Positions 1 to 5,700 of a DNA stretch of 7,511 bases are shown in pieces (the first letter of the stretch is position 1; each line of letters starts with the position of its first letter). Source of the DNA: Fibrobacteria bacterium GUT77 (GTDB taxonomy: Bacteria > Fibrobacterota > Chitinivibrionia > Chitinivibrionales > Chitinispirillaceae); the NCBI GenBank assembly GCA_001462255.1, contig LIUJ01000139.1:580-8090 (forward strand), in the 5' to 3' direction. The position numbers were made by a program, and so were the translations under genes. The notes under the pieces were generated by a model. The model searched no databases, had not been told where the DNA came from, and worked only from the letters and a program-made list of their open reading frames with translations.

Positions 1-417
1 AATTCTTGGTGTTATGATGATGATAATTCCATCTGTGAGAAATACGGTAGGTTGTACGACTGGAATACGGCGAAGACGGCTTGTCCCGCCGGCTGGCATT
101 TGCCGTCAAGAGAAGAGTGGAACGCGTTGGCGACGACGTCCGGCGGTAAAGCGGCCGGTAAGGCGTTGAAGTCGACCGACGGATGGAATGAAAACGGTAA
201 CGGGACGGATAAGTACGGATTTTCAGCTCTGCCGGGCGGCGGTCGCGGCTTCGACGGCAATTTCTACGGTGCCGGTAGCTACGGCGACTGGTGGACGGCT
301 ACTGGGGACGGAAGCGACGGCGCTTACAATAGGGGCATACGCTACAACGGCGATAACATGGACGAACGCGACATCGGTAAGAACTACGGTATCTCGGTTC
401 GTTGCGTAGGTAACTAA
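1..417 (+). CDS. FISUMP-domain protein, 5' end outside window
   Basis: The reading frame is open from base 1 and ends at TAA 415-417, giving 138 residues of a longer protein; the true start lies upstream. The TTG at 52 is internal, because family-typical sequence (WCYDDD, then CEKYGRLYDWNTA) precedes it. In order I see CPAGWHLPSREEW (codons 28-40), a Gly-rich LPGGGRG block (77-83), WWTATG (97-102) and the closing SVRCV (132-136), all hallmarks of the Fibrobacter succinogenes major paralogous domain (TIGR02145). Members are usually secreted or surface proteins; their precise role is unknown. It sits directly upstream of a DGR, and its last 40 residues occupy the place of a variable region. However, its DNA there does not match the candidate template at non-A positions, so it is not shown to be that template's direct target. 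The domain call is firm; a DGR role is unproven. Confidence 0.92.
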   Translation, partial: NSWCYDDDNSICEKYGRLYDWNTAKTACPAGWHLPSREEWNALATTSGGKAAGKALKSTDGWNENGNGTDKYGFSALPGGGRGFDGNFYGAGSYGDWWTATGDGSDGAYNRGIRYNGDNMDERDIGKNYGISVRCVGN

Positions 418-423
418 GTTTAT

Positions 424-453
424 TAGGGGAGTTCGCCATTCGGTCTTCCCCTA
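424..453 (+). terminator. hairpin after FISUMP gene, probable terminator
   Basis: TAGGGGA (424-430) pairs perfectly with TCCCCTA (447-453), with one further G·U pair inside, and a short T run (454-456) follows. It begins seven bases after the stop codon. The loop is long (about 14-16 nt) and the T tract is short, so it is a moderate intrinsic terminator. DGRs often have a hairpin just after the variable region, which is an alternative reading, but those usually have a short loop. Confidence 0.45.
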
Positions 454-519
454 TTTAATCACCCCGCTCATCCTCAAAAAAAACAGGAGTTTCGGGAATC
501 GGTGTAAGTCGAGAATTTT

Positions 520-548
520 TTGGATTTTGCGGTGGCATATAGTATATT
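520..548 (+). promoter_or_regulatory. candidate sigma70-type promoter for the DGR genes
   Basis: TTGGAT (520-525) and TATATT (543-548) are separated by 17 bases. The -10 lies inside ATAGTATATTA (539-549), an 11-mer repeated exactly at 2508-2518 in another promoter. A start of transcription near 555 would leave almost no leader before the ATG at 557. The 454-519 stretch upstream shows no gene or clear structure. Confidence 0.4.
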
Positions 549-556
549 ATGCGAAT

Positions 557-1363
557 ATGAAAACGGAAGATATCCTATCAATCGAGGAGAGCGGAGAGAA
601 CCGCATAAACCTTGTCCGTGACCGCCTGTTTTGGCAAGCGTGGAATCGTAGCGCTTTTTTGTTCGTCAATCACATAAAAAAGTATCAGGTGCACAAGCGT
701 TTTGTGCAAAAGGTGTCTCAAGACGTGGCGTGGCTGGGGTTTCCAAAGACCGCGCTTGACACTATTGAGAACGCGGTTAGGGCAAAGGGGTGGTCGTTTG
801 AGCGTATAAGCGGCGACCATATAATCATCGGCGGCGTTCCGCAGATAAACGGTTACGAGAAGTGGTGGGCCGGCATTGTCAAGCCTCCCAAGGTGATTAT
901 GGCGCAGGCAGAGCCGGGGGTGAAATCCGGTAAGCGGCCGGACGGCAAGCCGCAACTTTTGCCGGCTTACAAAGCCGCCTACGATCTTTGTCTGCACGTT
1001 TACAAGGTCACGGCCAAGATACCCAAGGAGTACCGCTACGAGCTTGGGGCGCGGGTTAGGGACTACGCTACGGATATCGCGGAGGAGTTGCATTTAATGA
1101 GCCAAGCGGCGGTTTCCGATAGGGGCGGTAACCGAATCGACGCGTCGTCGATAGCCGGATGCGCCGACGTGATTCACAGATTAAGAATAGATATCAGAAT
1201 TTTGCATGACTTGCGCTTGATGGGAATAAACCAATGGGGATTTCTGAATAGTCGTATTGAGGACTTGTTGGAATTACTCAGGGCGGAATTCCGCCGGACG
1301 GCGACCGAAATTCCGACGGTAACGCTTACGACCAAAACACAAACCGCGATGACAACGACGTGA
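557..1363 (+). CDS. avd: DGR accessory protein: MutS-like (MSL) domain fused to Avd
   Basis: This 268-residue protein appears to have two modules. Residues about 12-95 resemble MutS domain I: an LFWQAWNRSA segment aligns with MutS FYELFYDDA, and VAWLGFPKTALDTIENAV with IPMAGIPYHAVENYL. The mismatch-probing Phe is kept, and the Glu two residues on is Gln. After a basic linker, residues about 135-242 (AYKAAYDLCLHVYK through GFLNSRIEDLLELLRAEF) have the helical pattern of Avd/four-helix-bundle proteins. In known DGRs, Avd forms a pentamer that binds the reverse transcriptase and template RNA. The Thr-rich last 20 residues come from reading the adenine-rich candidate template in another frame. 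The stop overlaps the RT start (GTGA), which suggests translational coupling. ATG 557 was chosen over an in-frame TTG at 527, which lies inside the promoter; neither has a Shine-Dalgarno. Avd identity is likely; MSL identity is by eye. Confidence 0.78.
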   Translation: MKTEDILSIEESGENRINLVRDRLFWQAWNRSAFLFVNHIKKYQVHKRFVQKVSQDVAWLGFPKTALDTIENAVRAKGWSFERISGDHIIIGGVPQINGYEKWWAGIVKPPKVIMAQAEPGVKSGKRPDGKPQLLPAYKAAYDLCLHVYKVTAKIPKEYRYELGARVRDYATDIAEELHLMSQAAVSDRGGNRIDASSIAGCADVIHRLRIDIRILHDLRLMGINQWGFLNSRIEDLLELLRAEFRRTATEIPTVTLTTKTQTAMTTT

Positions 1364-1401
1364 GCGACGACAAGGACAACGGCTTCTTCGCGCGTTGCCC
1401 C
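1296..1401 (+). repeat. candidate DGR template repeat spanning the avd/RT junction
   Basis: The boundaries are approximate. By hand count 28 of the 72 bases at 1309-1380 are A and only 7 are T. Read in the RT frame it gives NSDGNAYD, then Asn/Asp-rich codons, then DKDNGFFARC; six of the 24 codons in 1309-1380 are AAY, the codon type favoured by DGR templates. This matches the end of FISUMP domains (the local gene has SDGAY...GISVRC). The preceding bases, read one frame over, give TATE, matching WWTAT of FISUMP, so the FISUMP-like reading needs a one-base shift near 1309. The segment explains the Thr-rich end of Avd and the Asp-rich start of the RT. No matching variable region is present in the window, so the call is inferential. 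Confidence 0.55.
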
Positions 1402-2460
1402 GATGACCGTGCGGGAGGAGACCGTCAATCGGCCTCGTCCTTGTTTTTAGAGTTGCGCAAGGCCTACCTTGACGCCCGCAGACACAAGCGAAGTACCGTC
1501 AATCAGCTCAAATTTGAGCGTAATTTGGAACGCGAGCTGTTGTCGTTGGAGAGAGAATTGCGGGAACGCAGTTACGAACTGCGGCCAAGCGTGTGCTTTA
1601 TAAATGAGTTGCCCATAAAGCGCGAGATTATTGCCGCCGACTTTCGCGACAGGGTGGTTCATCATTTTTTATACAATAGGATTTATCCGATTTTCGATAA
1701 AAAATTCATCTACGACAGTTACAGTTGCCGGGTGGGAAAGGGCACGCTCTTCGGCATAAACAGGGCGCGGCGCTTTTTGAGATCTTGCGGGGCCGCCGGC
1801 GGCGATGTTTGGGTTTTGCGGCTGGATATTCGCGGATATTTTATGGCTATAAATAGGGAGATCTTGTTCAAATTGATAATGGACGGTTTGGGTAAGCCGG
1901 AGCTCGGCGATTCGGAAGACATCGATTTAACGGATTTTATGATTCGCAAAACCGTTTTCAACGATCCGCTCAAAAACGCGCGCTTCCGTAGCCCGCCGAG
2001 CGCGTGGTACGATTTGCCGAAAGACAAGTCGCTTAAAAACTCCGCCCCTAACTGCGGACTTCCCATAGGAAATCTCACAAGCCAACTCTTCGCGAATGTC
2101 TATCTCAATAGCCTCGACCACTTTGTAAAAAGGGAGTTAAAAATAAAATACTACGGGCGGTACGTAGACGATATGCTTTTGGTTCACGGCGACAAGACGG
2201 TATTGTCGGGCGCGGTTTCGCGGATTAGGGAGTTTTTATCAAATAAGCTGGATCTGACGTTGCATCCCCACAAGATAAAATTGCAACCTGCCGATAGGGG
2301 TTTCGCGTTCTTGGGAATGTATATATATCCCAACAGGGTTGTCGCGGGTAGACGGATATCCATGAATTTCAGAAATTGCGTATTCAACCCGAAATTCGAT
2401 TACGGGTGTCAGAGCGTAAGGGTTCAGAGCTATTTGGGGCTGCTTTCGCGCTTCGGTTAA
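1360..2460 (+). CDS. DGR-type reverse transcriptase
   Basis: This 366-residue enzyme would copy the template RNA with adenine-specific errors for mutagenic homing into a target gene. The fingers begin around residue 25 (LFLELRKAYLDARRHKR) and continue through ADFRDRVVHHFLYNRIYPIF and FIYDSYSCRVGKGT (94-129). Motif A is LDIRGYF with Asp156. Motif B is GLPIGNLTSQ (233-242), the I/LGxxxSQ form typical of DGR enzymes. Motif C is YVDD (268-271), followed by LHPHKIKLQ (301-309) and GFAFLGMYI (314-322). All catalytic Asp residues are present. GTG 1360 overlaps the upstream stop; no better start lies before the conserved fingers, and the first 24 residues look template-derived. The protein stops six residues after SYLG (357-360), earlier than I would expect, so a short C-terminal loss is possible. 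I see no maturase or endonuclease domain, which argues against a group II intron enzyme. Confidence 0.94.
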   Translation: MSDDKDNGFFARCPDDRAGGDRQSASSLFLELRKAYLDARRHKRSTVNQLKFERNLERELLSLERELRERSYELRPSVCFINELPIKREIIAADFRDRVVHHFLYNRIYPIFDKKFIYDSYSCRVGKGTLFGINRARRFLRSCGAAGGDVWVLRLDIRGYFMAINREILFKLIMDGLGKPELGDSEDIDLTDFMIRKTVFNDPLKNARFRSPPSAWYDLPKDKSLKNSAPNCGLPIGNLTSQLFANVYLNSLDHFVKRELKIKYYGRYVDDMLLVHGDKTVLSGAVSRIREFLSNKLDLTLHPHKIKLQPADRGFAFLGMYIYPNRVVAGRRISMNFRNCVFNPKFDYGCQSVRVQSYLGLLSRFG

Positions 2461-2488
2461 CGGCGGATCGGATTTTTTTGCGGAAAAA

Positions 2489-2517
2489 TTGACATTAACG
2501 CTCTTTTATAGTATATT
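2489..2517 (+). promoter_or_regulatory. strong sigma70-type promoter
   Basis: A consensus TTGACA (2489-2494) is followed after exactly 17 bases by TATATT (2512-2517). The sequence lies just after the RT gene and points at the 2666 gene. Predicted transcription starts near 2524, leaving a leader of about 140 nt in which I see no convincing structure apart from a weak ACGAAC/GTTCGT pairing. A 61-codon frame opening at ATG 2557 overlaps the downstream gene and is probably not real. Confidence 0.75.
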
Positions 2518-2665
2518 ACGGGGGGCGTATAGTAAATATAAAAGCAAAGCGCGGCGATGTTTAACGAGCGAGAACGCAAAAAATGTTTTGGAACGAACAA
2601 TGGCGTTGCCGCGGCGGACGGTAGAGAAGGCGTGTCCGTTCGTATAGTTCGCGAAAGGAAAAAAT

Positions 2666-3058
2666 ATGAAACGAACCGCCGCGTTTGTTTTTTTTACGTG
2701 TTGCCTGCTCTGTCTCGTTTGCGACGACGAGTGGGCCTATAACATCAAGTATGAAATCACGGGGACGGCCCCCAAGGGCGGGGTTAGGGCGCTTATCGCC
2801 AACGAGTACGGCGACGACGAGGAATTCAGCAGCGTAAAGCTTCCGTGGGTTAAAGATTTTGTTGTGCAATTCCGAGACGATACCTACTACGGCGGAAAGT
2901 TCACGGGCGGCGTCTTTCCGGCGTACGTGTCCGCTACCATTGTTCAATACGGCAGCGTTACGGCAAAGATTTACTATCGCGGGGCATTGGTCGACAGCGT
3001 TTCGGCGAGCGGCAGGAACGGCGTCGCTACGGCGCGGTACGGGGTGAAATTGAGGTAG
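2666..3058 (+). CDS. MmpS-like secreted protein, possible lipoprotein
   Basis: This is a 130-residue exported beta protein. It starts MKRT followed by a hydrophobic Cys-rich segment (6-18) and Cys19. LCLVC is a poor lipobox, so lipid anchoring is only possible, and Asp residues follow the Cys. The mature part follows the pattern I associate with MmpS-type beta-sandwich proteins: YEITGTA (29-35), VKLPW (57-61), YVSA (87-90), VTAKIYYRG (98-106) and a closing VATARYGVKL. MmpS proteins accompany MmpL transporters in actinobacteria, but similar orphan proteins occur elsewhere and no transporter is nearby, so no function is assigned. AAGGA at 2655-2659 supports the ATG at 2666. The stop is seven bases before the next gene, so the two are probably co-transcribed from the 2489 promoter. 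Confidence 0.75.
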   Translation: MKRTAAFVFFTCCLLCLVCDDEWAYNIKYEITGTAPKGGVRALIANEYGDDEEFSSVKLPWVKDFVVQFRDDTYYGGKFTGGVFPAYVSATIVQYGSVTAKIYYRGALVDSVSASGRNGVATARYGVKLR

Positions 3059-3065
3059 CTTCACG

Positions 3066-4139
3066 ATGTCTTCAAACGAATCTACGGATATCGACGCGCG
3101 GGTGCGAGAGGCCGCCGGCATCATTCGCCGCGGCGGGGTGGTCGCGTTTCCCACAGAGACCGTGTACGGGCTTGGGGCAAACGCGTTTGACGAAAAGGCT
3201 GTGGCCCGCGTCTTTGAGGTCAAGCGGCGACCGTATTTCGACCCGCTGATTCTGCACGTAGCCGAACCGGATTGGCTTGGCGATTTGGCGCTTAACGTCC
3301 CCAAGGCCGCCTTAAAGCTGACCGACGCGTTTTGGCCGGGGCCGCTTACCGTCGTTCTCCAGAAAAAATCCGTCGTCCCCGACATCGTGACCGCCGGTTT
3401 GCCGGGCGCGGCGTTGCGGATGCCGTCAAACGAGATCGCCCGCGCCTTAATACTCGCCGCCGGCGTTCCGATAGCGGCGCCCAGCGCCAACTTGTTCGGC
3501 TCCGTGAGCCCGACGGCGGCGGAGCACGTGCGGGCGCAACTCGGTACCGCCGTGGACATGATTATCGACGGCGGGGAGTGTGAGGTGGGGATAGAGTCTA
3601 CAATAGTCTCGTTTTTGGACGATAAGCCGGCGCTTCTGCGACCGGGCGGGATAGCGCTTGAGGATATTGAGGCCGTTATAGGAGAGGTGGTTATACCGGG
3701 GAAAGACGAATTGGTCAACCGGTCGCCGGGGCGTAGCGGGACGCACTACGCGACGTCTACTCCGTTAGTGCTGATAGGCGGGATTGACGAGATAAACGGC
3801 ATTTGCGTTAATGGCATAAACAATAAAAGCGGCGCTAACGGTGTTGATGAGGCAGACGCCGGCGCGGCGCGTGTCAATTCGTCAAAACCGATTAAAAAAA
3901 TCGGCCTGCTGGCGTTCTCCTCGGCGTCCGTTCCCGATCCCGCCGCTTTGCCGCCCGCCGTCGTTGGTGTGGAATACCTATCTGCCGTCGGCGACCTCCG
4001 TGAGGCCGCCTGTCGCCTTTTCGCCGCCATGCGCAGGCTCGACGGGGCCGGGGTTGACGCGATAGCCGCGTTGCCCGTACCGGTAAACGGAATTGGGTTG
4101 GCGATAAACGACAGGCTCGGTCGGGCGGCGCTGAAATGA
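3066..4139 (+). CDS. sua5: L-threonylcarbamoyladenylate synthase, Sua5 type
   Basis: The enzyme makes threonylcarbamoyl-AMP from threonine, bicarbonate and ATP, the first step of the t6A modification at position 37 of ANN-decoding tRNAs; the TsaD complex then transfers the group. At 357 residues it is the long two-domain form. The YrdC domain spans about 10-210, with GGVVAFPTETVYGLG (23-37), KRRPYFDPLILHV (53-65), FWPGPLT (89-95), PSAN (139-142) and GIESTIV (175-181). The linker SPGRSGTHYATSTPL (220-234) corresponds to the Sua5 HYAP linker. The C-terminal Sua5 domain follows (about 278-357), ending in GIGLAINDRLGRAA. Residues about 238-275 form a low-complexity Asn/Gly/Ala-rich insert between the domains. 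GAGG at 3052-3055, overlapping the end of the upstream gene, serves the ATG. It is usually an essential housekeeping gene. Confidence 0.96.
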   Translation: MSSNESTDIDARVREAAGIIRRGGVVAFPTETVYGLGANAFDEKAVARVFEVKRRPYFDPLILHVAEPDWLGDLALNVPKAALKLTDAFWPGPLTVVLQKKSVVPDIVTAGLPGAALRMPSNEIARALILAAGVPIAAPSANLFGSVSPTAAEHVRAQLGTAVDMIIDGGECEVGIESTIVSFLDDKPALLRPGGIALEDIEAVIGEVVIPGKDELVNRSPGRSGTHYATSTPLVLIGGIDEINGICVNGINNKSGANGVDEADAGAARVNSSKPIKKIGLLAFSSASVPDPAALPPAVVGVEYLSAVGDLREAACRLFAAMRRLDGAGVDAIAALPVPVNGIGLAINDRLGRAALK

Positions 4140-4189
4140 CGGTTTGCGGCGGCTGCCGTCGTGACCGTCGCTTAAACGGTAAAAATGTT

Positions 4190-4218
4190 TTGCGGTTGGG
4201 TTGAATTAAATGTATATT
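4190..4218 (+). promoter_or_regulatory. candidate promoter upstream of CapA-family gene
   Basis: TTGCGG (4190-4195) and TATATT (4213-4218) are 17 bases apart, the same arrangement and same -10 hexamer as the sites at 520 and 2489. The -35 is weak. It would give a leader of about 65 nt before the ATG at 4292. Confidence 0.45.
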
Positions 4219-4291
4219 TAGGGCACGGGTTTATTGATAGGCGGCGCGGGTTTTAGGCGCGTAGCGGAAAAAAAGGCTGGGAGATACGATT

Positions 4292-5416
4292 ATGGCGAAG
4301 GATTGGAGCGACGGTTTGAGGCGCGTTTTATTGTCAATCGGTATTGTGTGCGCCGTATTTTTACCCGTCGCGTCGGCGGCGGACAAGGGTGTAAGCACGC
4401 TCAAAATGGTCTTTGCCGGCGACGTGATGGGGCATGACATGCAGATTACCGCCGCCAAGCGCGACGGCGGGGACACCGCCTACAACTATCACCCGCCGTT
4501 CCAGTGGGTTAAAGACTACATTTCCGCCGCCGATGTGGCGGTCGCCAATTTGGAGGTGACGCTTGGGGTTACGCCCTATACGGGATATCCGCAATTTTCA
4601 AGCCACGAGTCGCTGGCCGCCGCTTTGCGGGACGCGGGGTTCGACGTGTTGCTCACCGCCAACAACCATACGCTTGATCGCGGGAAGCGGGGGGTTATGC
4701 GCACGCTCGCCGTGCTCGATAGCCTCGGTATACCGCATACCGGGACATTCAGAGATTCTGCGGAGTTTGCCGCAAACTACCCGCTGATCGTCACGAAAAA
4801 CGATTTTCGGTTGGCGTTGCTCAATTACACCTACGGAACCAACGGCATAACGGCGGACAAGCCGAATGTGGTGAATTACATTGATACGTCGCGAATAGCC
4901 GCCGACCTTGCCAAGGCGCGTAGCTTAAAGCCGGATTATACGATAGTGTGCGTTCACTGGGGCGAAGAGTACAAAAACGTTGAAAACGCCGAACAGCGCC
5001 GGTTGGCGGAGTTCTTTGTCCGGCACGGCGCCAACCTTATTGTGGGGTCGCACCCTCACGTCGTTCAACCGCTTACGAAAATACCCGTGGCGGGCGCGAA
5101 CGATTCGGTTCCGGTCATATACTCGCTTGGAAACTTCATATCCAATCAGCGTGACCGCTACCGCGACGGCGGCGTTACGCTTGAAGTGTCGTTGACTAAA
5201 ACAAACGGCGCGGTCGCGTTGCAGTCCGTAGGCTACGAGCCGTTTTGGGTGTATCGCTACAACGAGAACAACAGGGGCACGGTATTTCGCCTTATCGGGA
5301 TCAACGACTACCTCAAAAATCCAGAACGGTATCCGGTTCTCGGCGAAAACGACAAAAAAACGATGATGCTTTTTTTTGAGGATACCAAGAAGATTATGGG
5401 AAACGTAGGAAAATAG
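4292..5416 (+). CDS. CapA-family (PgsA-like) exported metallophosphatase-fold protein
   Basis: This 374-residue protein has a signal peptide: Arg10-Arg11, a hydrophobic core LLSIGIVCAVFLPV (13-26) and a probable cut after ASA (27-29). The rest is one CapA domain (PF09587) with the family motifs in order: FAGDVMGHD (41-49), NLEVTLG (86-92), TANNHTLDRG (122-131), VHWGEEY (221-227), GSHPHVVQP (252-260) and SLGNFISNQ (278-286). The Asp, Asn and His residues resemble the metal site of calcineurin-like phosphoesterases. Founding members take part in poly-gamma-glutamate synthesis, but no capB or capC partner lies beside this gene, and many orphan CapA proteins have no known substrate. I therefore assign only family and location, the periplasm or cell surface. 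GGGAG at 4279-4283 supports the start. It appears to be transcribed alone. Confidence 0.95.
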   Translation: MAKDWSDGLRRVLLSIGIVCAVFLPVASAADKGVSTLKMVFAGDVMGHDMQITAAKRDGGDTAYNYHPPFQWVKDYISAADVAVANLEVTLGVTPYTGYPQFSSHESLAAALRDAGFDVLLTANNHTLDRGKRGVMRTLAVLDSLGIPHTGTFRDSAEFAANYPLIVTKNDFRLALLNYTYGTNGITADKPNVVNYIDTSRIAADLAKARSLKPDYTIVCVHWGEEYKNVENAEQRRLAEFFVRHGANLIVGSHPHVVQPLTKIPVAGANDSVPVIYSLGNFISNQRDRYRDGGVTLEVSLTKTNGAVALQSVGYEPFWVYRYNENNRGTVFRLIGINDYLKNPERYPVLGENDKKTMMLFFEDTKKIMGNVGK

Positions 5417-5463
5417 GGCGGTTATAGACGCGTATAGTATAGAATCAACACCATATTCGGGAT

Positions 5464-5471
5464 GGAAGGAG
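5464..5471 (+). promoter_or_regulatory. strong Shine-Dalgarno fixing the small ORF start
   Basis: GGAAGGAG contains the full AAGGAG core and lies seven bases before ATG 5479. It is the best ribosome binding site in the window and the main reason to accept the short gene that follows. Confidence 0.6.
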
Positions 5472-5478
5472 TTGGGTT

Positions 5479-5604
5479 ATGATGACGAGGAACGCTGTAG
5501 TAAAAGCGCTGTTTTTTTTGTTGGTACCCATTGTTACCGTAATGTTGTGGGTGCTGATAAAGGGCGTCGGCGGGCGTAGGGGCGAATTGTCCGAATGCGA
5601 GTAG
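5479..5604 (+). CDS. 41-residue single-pass membrane peptide, unknown function
   Basis: The frame runs from tandem ATGs (5479, 5482) to TAG 5602-5604. The peptide has a short basic start (MMTRNAVVK), one strongly hydrophobic segment (ALFFLLVPIVTVMLWVLI, 10-27), then a basic stretch (KGVGGRRG, 28-35) and an acidic tail (ELSECE, 36-41). This is a typical layout for a one-helix membrane peptide. I do not recognise a family. It lies between the CapA-family gene and metA, 62 bases after the former and 96 before the latter. TATAGT-like sequence at 5433-5445 could be a -10, but no matching -35 is visible. The support is the ribosome binding site and the membrane profile; comparative data are missing. 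Confidence 0.6.
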   Translation: MMTRNAVVKALFFLLVPIVTVMLWVLIKGVGGRRGELSECE

Positions 5605-5628
5605 CGGCGTGGATCGGGGCCCCGTCGC

Positions 5629-5674
5629 GCGAACGAAAAACGTTCCTGTTGTTTGCGCTTGTTCGTGGGTTTTT
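5629..5674 (+). terminator. possible terminator or attenuator in the metA leader
   Basis: Bases 5629-5636 can pair with 5659-5666 over eight pairs, two of them G·U, followed by GGG and five Ts (5670-5674). A competing hairpin, GAACG (5631-5635) with CGTTC (5641-5645) around an AAAAA loop, shares the left arm, so the two folds exclude each other. A perfect palindrome CGGGGCCCCG (5615-5624) lies just upstream. The main stem is weak and its loop is long, so this is tentative. It could end the small-ORF transcript or attenuate metA. Confidence 0.3.
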
Positions 5675-5700
5675 GATTAATAAAAGGATGAAGGGCTAAA

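Noticed and set aside
527..556. Earlier TTG start for the Avd fusion gene
   Set aside because: The ten extra codons lie inside the candidate promoter and add nothing family-like; the ATG at 557 is preferred.
1243..1320. Possible longer template with an FGE-like WNYSGRNS reading just before the candidate template
   Set aside because: That frame stops at 1320 and the resemblance to formylglycine-enzyme tails is short. The stretch is well explained as the Avd coding end.
2557..2742. Small + strand frame starting at ATG 2557
   Set aside because: It runs into the MmpS-like gene in another frame, has no ribosome site, and its product is a basic sequence without recognisable features.
2561..3718. 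Long minus-strand open frame of 385 codons
   Set aside because: It lies antisense to the MmpS-like gene and the Sua5 gene, both strongly supported. Its product is a low-complexity Ser/Ala/Thr mix with no domain, as expected from GC-rich third positions on the other strand.
4164..4180. Hairpin ACCGT/ACGGT after the Sua5 gene as a terminator
   Set aside because: The stem is only five pairs and is followed by A residues rather than a T run.
5605..5700. SAM riboswitch upstream of metA
   Set aside because: The gap is under 100 bases and shows none of the conserved SAM-I core sequence; only simple hairpins are visible.
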